NCBI GenBank assembly: GCA_038231615.1
Contig: JBBRLA010000362.1
Span: 1 to 8,517 of the forward strand
DNA length: 8,517 bases
Source: JBBRLA01 sp038231615
GTDB taxonomy: Bacteria; Myxococcota_A; Polyangia; Palsa-1104; JAEUJZ01
Reading direction: 5' to 3'
The notes under the pieces: model-generated
Told to the model about the DNA's origin: nothing
Databases searched by the model: none
The model's input: only the letters and a program-made list of their open reading frames with translations
Translations under genes and position numbers: made by a program
Shown: in pieces, positions 6,840 to 8,517 of the stretch
Layout of the letters: each line of letters opens with the position of its first letter
Position numbering within the stretch: the stretch's first letter is position 1

Positions 6840-8123
6840 TTAGCGCAGCAGGAGTGCAGCGAAGAGGAGGCCCGAGAGAAGAAGGCCCGTGACAAAAAAG
6901 AAGAGGGCCACTTTGGGGATGCTGCGGGGAGGCTTTTGCCTGCTAACCCGGGTCAGCGCTGGCGATGCCAGCGTGGGTAGATACGCGTCGCGGCGCGTCG
7001 TGTCGTCCGACTCGGGGCCCGGGTCCGTGGGGCGGAGCGCAGGGGCCATCAACGTCGGCAACCGGCCGACCTCCCGGGTAGAGTCGTCGATGAACCGCAT
7101 CGCCGGCAGCGTCTTCATCAACTGCGGGTCCGGCGGCGGTGGCCCGGGGGCCCGCGGGGTGGCCGCCGAGGGCGACACCGCATCTTCGCTCTCGCCTGCT
7201 TCCAGCGCGCGGATGCGCGCGACCACCTGGGCCATCGCCGGCCGCTGCTTCGGCGGGCGAGAAAGCATGTCTCCGATGAGCACCTCGACCTCCGCCGGGG
7301 CGCAGGGCAGCCGGTCGCGCAGGAGCGGCGGCACCCCTTGCACATGCTGCATGATGACCGCAAGCGGCCCCTGGCCCGGGCTGCCGAAGGGCGGTGCCCC
7401 GGCGAGCATCTCGAAGAGCATCACCCCCAGGGAGTACACATCGGTGCGGTCGTCCAGCGCCCCGCGGGCCAGGCACTGCTCGGGGGACATATAGGTCGGA
7501 GTGCCCATCACCGTCCCCGCCGCCGTGCGCCTGGTGGCGGCATCCAGGAACTTGGCCATGCCGAAGTCCAGGAGCTTCAGCCGACCCGGGTCCGACGGGG
7601 CCTGTCCGGATGAATCGTCGATGAACGGCGCTCCGCTTCGCTGCGCGCTATTGGAGATGATCACGTTTTCGGGCTTGAGATCGCGGTGCAGGATGCCCTT
7701 GGCGTGGACCGCCGCCAGCGCCGCCGCGATCTGCCGAGCAATCCACAGGGCCTCCCCAAGGGGCAGTTTGCCGCCCTGGTGAATCATGCGCGCCCGGAGC
7801 GACTCGCCGGTGAGGTACTCCATTGCCAGGTAGGGGGTGCCGTCCGCCAGGGTGCCGGCGTCGAAGACCTCGACCAGACTGTGATGAGGAACGATGCGGG
7901 TGATCCGTGCCTCGTCGAAGAAGCGCTGCACGTGCTGCTCATCCCGGGCCAGCGCCGGAGAGAGCACTTTGATCGCCGCCACCCTGCCGTTGCGCTCGTC
8001 CACCGCCCGGTAGACCACCCCGGTCGAACCCTCCCCCAGGAGCGTCTCCAACCGGTAGGCCCCGACCCGCTTGCCCGTCAAGGGCCCGTTGCCACCGGGC
8101 GATCTTTGTCCATCCACTGACAT
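6840..8123 (-). CDS. Membrane-anchored Hanks-type Ser/Thr protein kinase
   Basis: 427 residues from ATG 8123. A bacterial Pkn-type kinase that transfers phosphate from ATP to Ser/Thr of proteins. All key elements are present: Gly-rich loop GEGSTG (30-35), AIK with K52, helix C E71, catalytic loop HRDLKPEN (146-153), DFG (186-188), MSPEQ (212-216) and DVYSLG (228-233). The domain ends near 308. A low-complexity Pro/Ser/Thr linker follows to about 403, then one membrane helix (404-426) with essentially no periplasmic domain, so signal sensing is probably cytoplasmic or through a partner. Unusual: roughly 20 extra residues between the catalytic loop and DFG (about 157-180), with FIDDS recurring in the linker, and a repeated LPTL-xx-PAL motif. 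A TTG at 8132 with GGAAG 6 bases upstream is an alternative start. The downstream gene is the SulP transporter. Confidence 0.95.
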   Translation of the reverse strand: MSVDGQRSPGGNGPLTGKRVGAYRLETLLGEGSTGVVYRAVDERNGRVAAIKVLSPALARDEQHVQRFFDEARITRIVPHHSLVEVFDAGTLADGTPYLAMEYLTGESLRARMIHQGGKLPLGEALWIARQIAAALAAVHAKGILHRDLKPENVIISNSAQRSGAPFIDDSSGQAPSDPGRLKLLDFGMAKFLDAATRRTAAGTVMGTPTYMSPEQCLARGALDDRTDVYSLGVMLFEMLAGAPPFGSPGQGPLAVIMQHVQGVPPLLRDRLPCAPAEVEVLIGDMLSRPPKQRPAMAQVVARIRALEAGESEDAVSPSAATPRAPGPPPPDPQLMKTLPAMRFIDDSTREVGRLPTLMAPALRPTDPGPESDDTTRRDAYLPTLASPALTRVSRQKPPRSIPKVALFFFVTGLLLSGLLFAALLLR

Positions 8124-8153
8124 GGCGGGCAAGACGTCTTCCGCTACCCCAGG

Positions 8154-8172
8154 CGAGCTTCAGAGAAGCTCG
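8154..8172 (-). promoter_or_regulatory. Perfect 8-bp hairpin in the kinase leader
   Basis: CGAGCTTC and GAAGCTCG form a perfect inverted repeat around 3 bases. It ends 30 bases before the kinase ATG, so it would lie in the 5' leader of the kinase transcript or act as a repressor site. No T run follows on either strand. Confidence 0.45.
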
Positions 8173-8297
8173 AAAGCAGGCGCAAGCACGAGCGCTTGGC
8201 CGAGTTTACGACGGCGACGGGGCGTAGACACACGCCAGAGGATACGACAAAACTCCGGCGGTGGTGACGAGGATCGCGATTCATTCGTTTTTTCCAG

Positions 8298-8327
8298 TAG
8301 ATAGCCGGTAGCCGATCAACCCATCAA
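8298..8327 (-). promoter_or_regulatory. Possible promoter for the kinase-transporter unit
   Basis: On the minus strand TTGATG (8322-8327) and TATCTA (8298-8303) are 18 bases apart, a plausible sigma-70-type pair. This would place transcription start near 8290, with a leader of about 170 bases containing the hairpin at 8154-8172. By eye only. Confidence 0.25.
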
Positions 8328-8360
8328 GGGCGAAAACCCACGCGAGAGCGGTTTTTTTGA

Positions 8361-8378
8361 CCGGGGTCAGTGACCCGG
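8361..8378. promoter_or_regulatory. Operator-like dyad upstream of the last gene
   Basis: GGGTCA and TGACCC are separated by one G, a 13-base near-perfect dyad flanked by CCG and GG. It sits 13 bases before the ATG at 8392 and just after a run of seven T. This is the expected shape and position of a dimeric regulator site; the regulator is unknown. Confidence 0.4.
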
Positions 8379-8391
8379 ATAGAAAGGATTC

Positions 8392-8517
8392 ATGAGTGGT
8401 TATCGCTTTTGGGTCGAACGGCACAAACTTTCTGTCTGGCTGGAATCGGAGAAGAGCAAGCTTGAAGGCTTGCAGGAGGTCGAACGCAAGCGGCGCTCGA
8501 TTGAACTGGAGCGGGAC
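8392..8517 (+). CDS. N-terminus of a charged helical protein (partial, runs off the window)
   Basis: 42 residues visible from ATG 8392, preceded by AAAGGA with a short 3-base spacing. The segment begins MSGYRFWVERHKLSVWLESE and continues with alternating Lys/Arg and Glu and leucines at heptad-like spacing, suggesting a long helix or coiled coil. No family recognised from so little. No stop appears before the window edge. It is divergent from the kinase across the non-coding gap. Confidence 0.65.
   Translation, partial: MSGYRFWVERHKLSVWLESEKSKLEGLQEVERKRRSIELERD

Larger units (their letters stand above)
8133..8391. other. Non-coding gap between divergent kinase and final gene
   Basis: 259 bases less GC-rich than the flanking genes, with T runs at 8288-8293 and 8352-8358. 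I see no convincing gene on either strand. It holds a hairpin at 8154-8172, a possible kinase promoter at 8298-8327, a weak AAAACC/GGTTTT inverted repeat (8333-8338 and 8350-8355) and an operator-like dyad at 8361-8378. It must contain the promoters for both divergent genes. Confidence 0.6.

Noticed and set aside
8333..8358. Intrinsic terminator made of AAAACC / GGTTTTTTT
   Set aside because: The stem is short and AT-rich with an 11-base loop, and no gene ends upstream of it in either direction.

Overview
The window is very GC-rich with dense coding capacity, mostly GTG/ATG starts and a bacterial Hanks-type Ser/Thr kinase with a C-terminal membrane anchor. This suggests a high-GC Gram-negative bacterium. 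The kinase style and an OmpA-like C-terminal remnant of a kind I associate with myxobacteria point towards Myxococcota/Deltaproteobacteria, but this is an inference from gene content only.

Layout. (1) 58-813 (+) is a two-part protein of unknown function, followed directly by 816-1049, an OmpA-like C-terminal remnant with no start codon (gene debris). (2) 3989-1046 (-) is a tight eutB-eutC-eutL operon with 4-bp ATGA and GTGA overlaps. It encodes both subunits of adenosylcobalamin-dependent ethanolamine ammonia-lyase plus one bacterial-microcompartment (BMC) shell protein. The order matches the middle of the enterobacterial eut operon (A-B-C-L-K), but eutA and eutK are absent. (3) 4062-4613 (+) is a GNAT acetyltransferase divergent from eutB. 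(4) 4728-5006 (+) is a small helical protein of unknown function, preceded by a perfect 8-bp hairpin. (5) 8123-5037 (-) is a two-gene unit: a membrane-anchored Ser/Thr kinase followed 9 bp later by a SulP/DauA-type transporter with a STAS domain. (6) 8133-8391 is non-coding, with a perfect hairpin and an operator-like dyad. (7) 8392 to the window edge is the N-terminus of a charged, helical protein.

How the genes work together. EutBC deaminates ethanolamine to acetaldehyde and ammonia. EutL suggests a microcompartment, or a shell protein kept outside one, because no other shell, aldehyde dehydrogenase, alcohol dehydrogenase or reactivase gene is visible. The kinase and transporter are very likely cotranscribed, so the transporter or its STAS domain is a reasonable candidate target of the kinase. 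No tRNA, rRNA, CRISPR array, insertion sequence or riboswitch was recognised.
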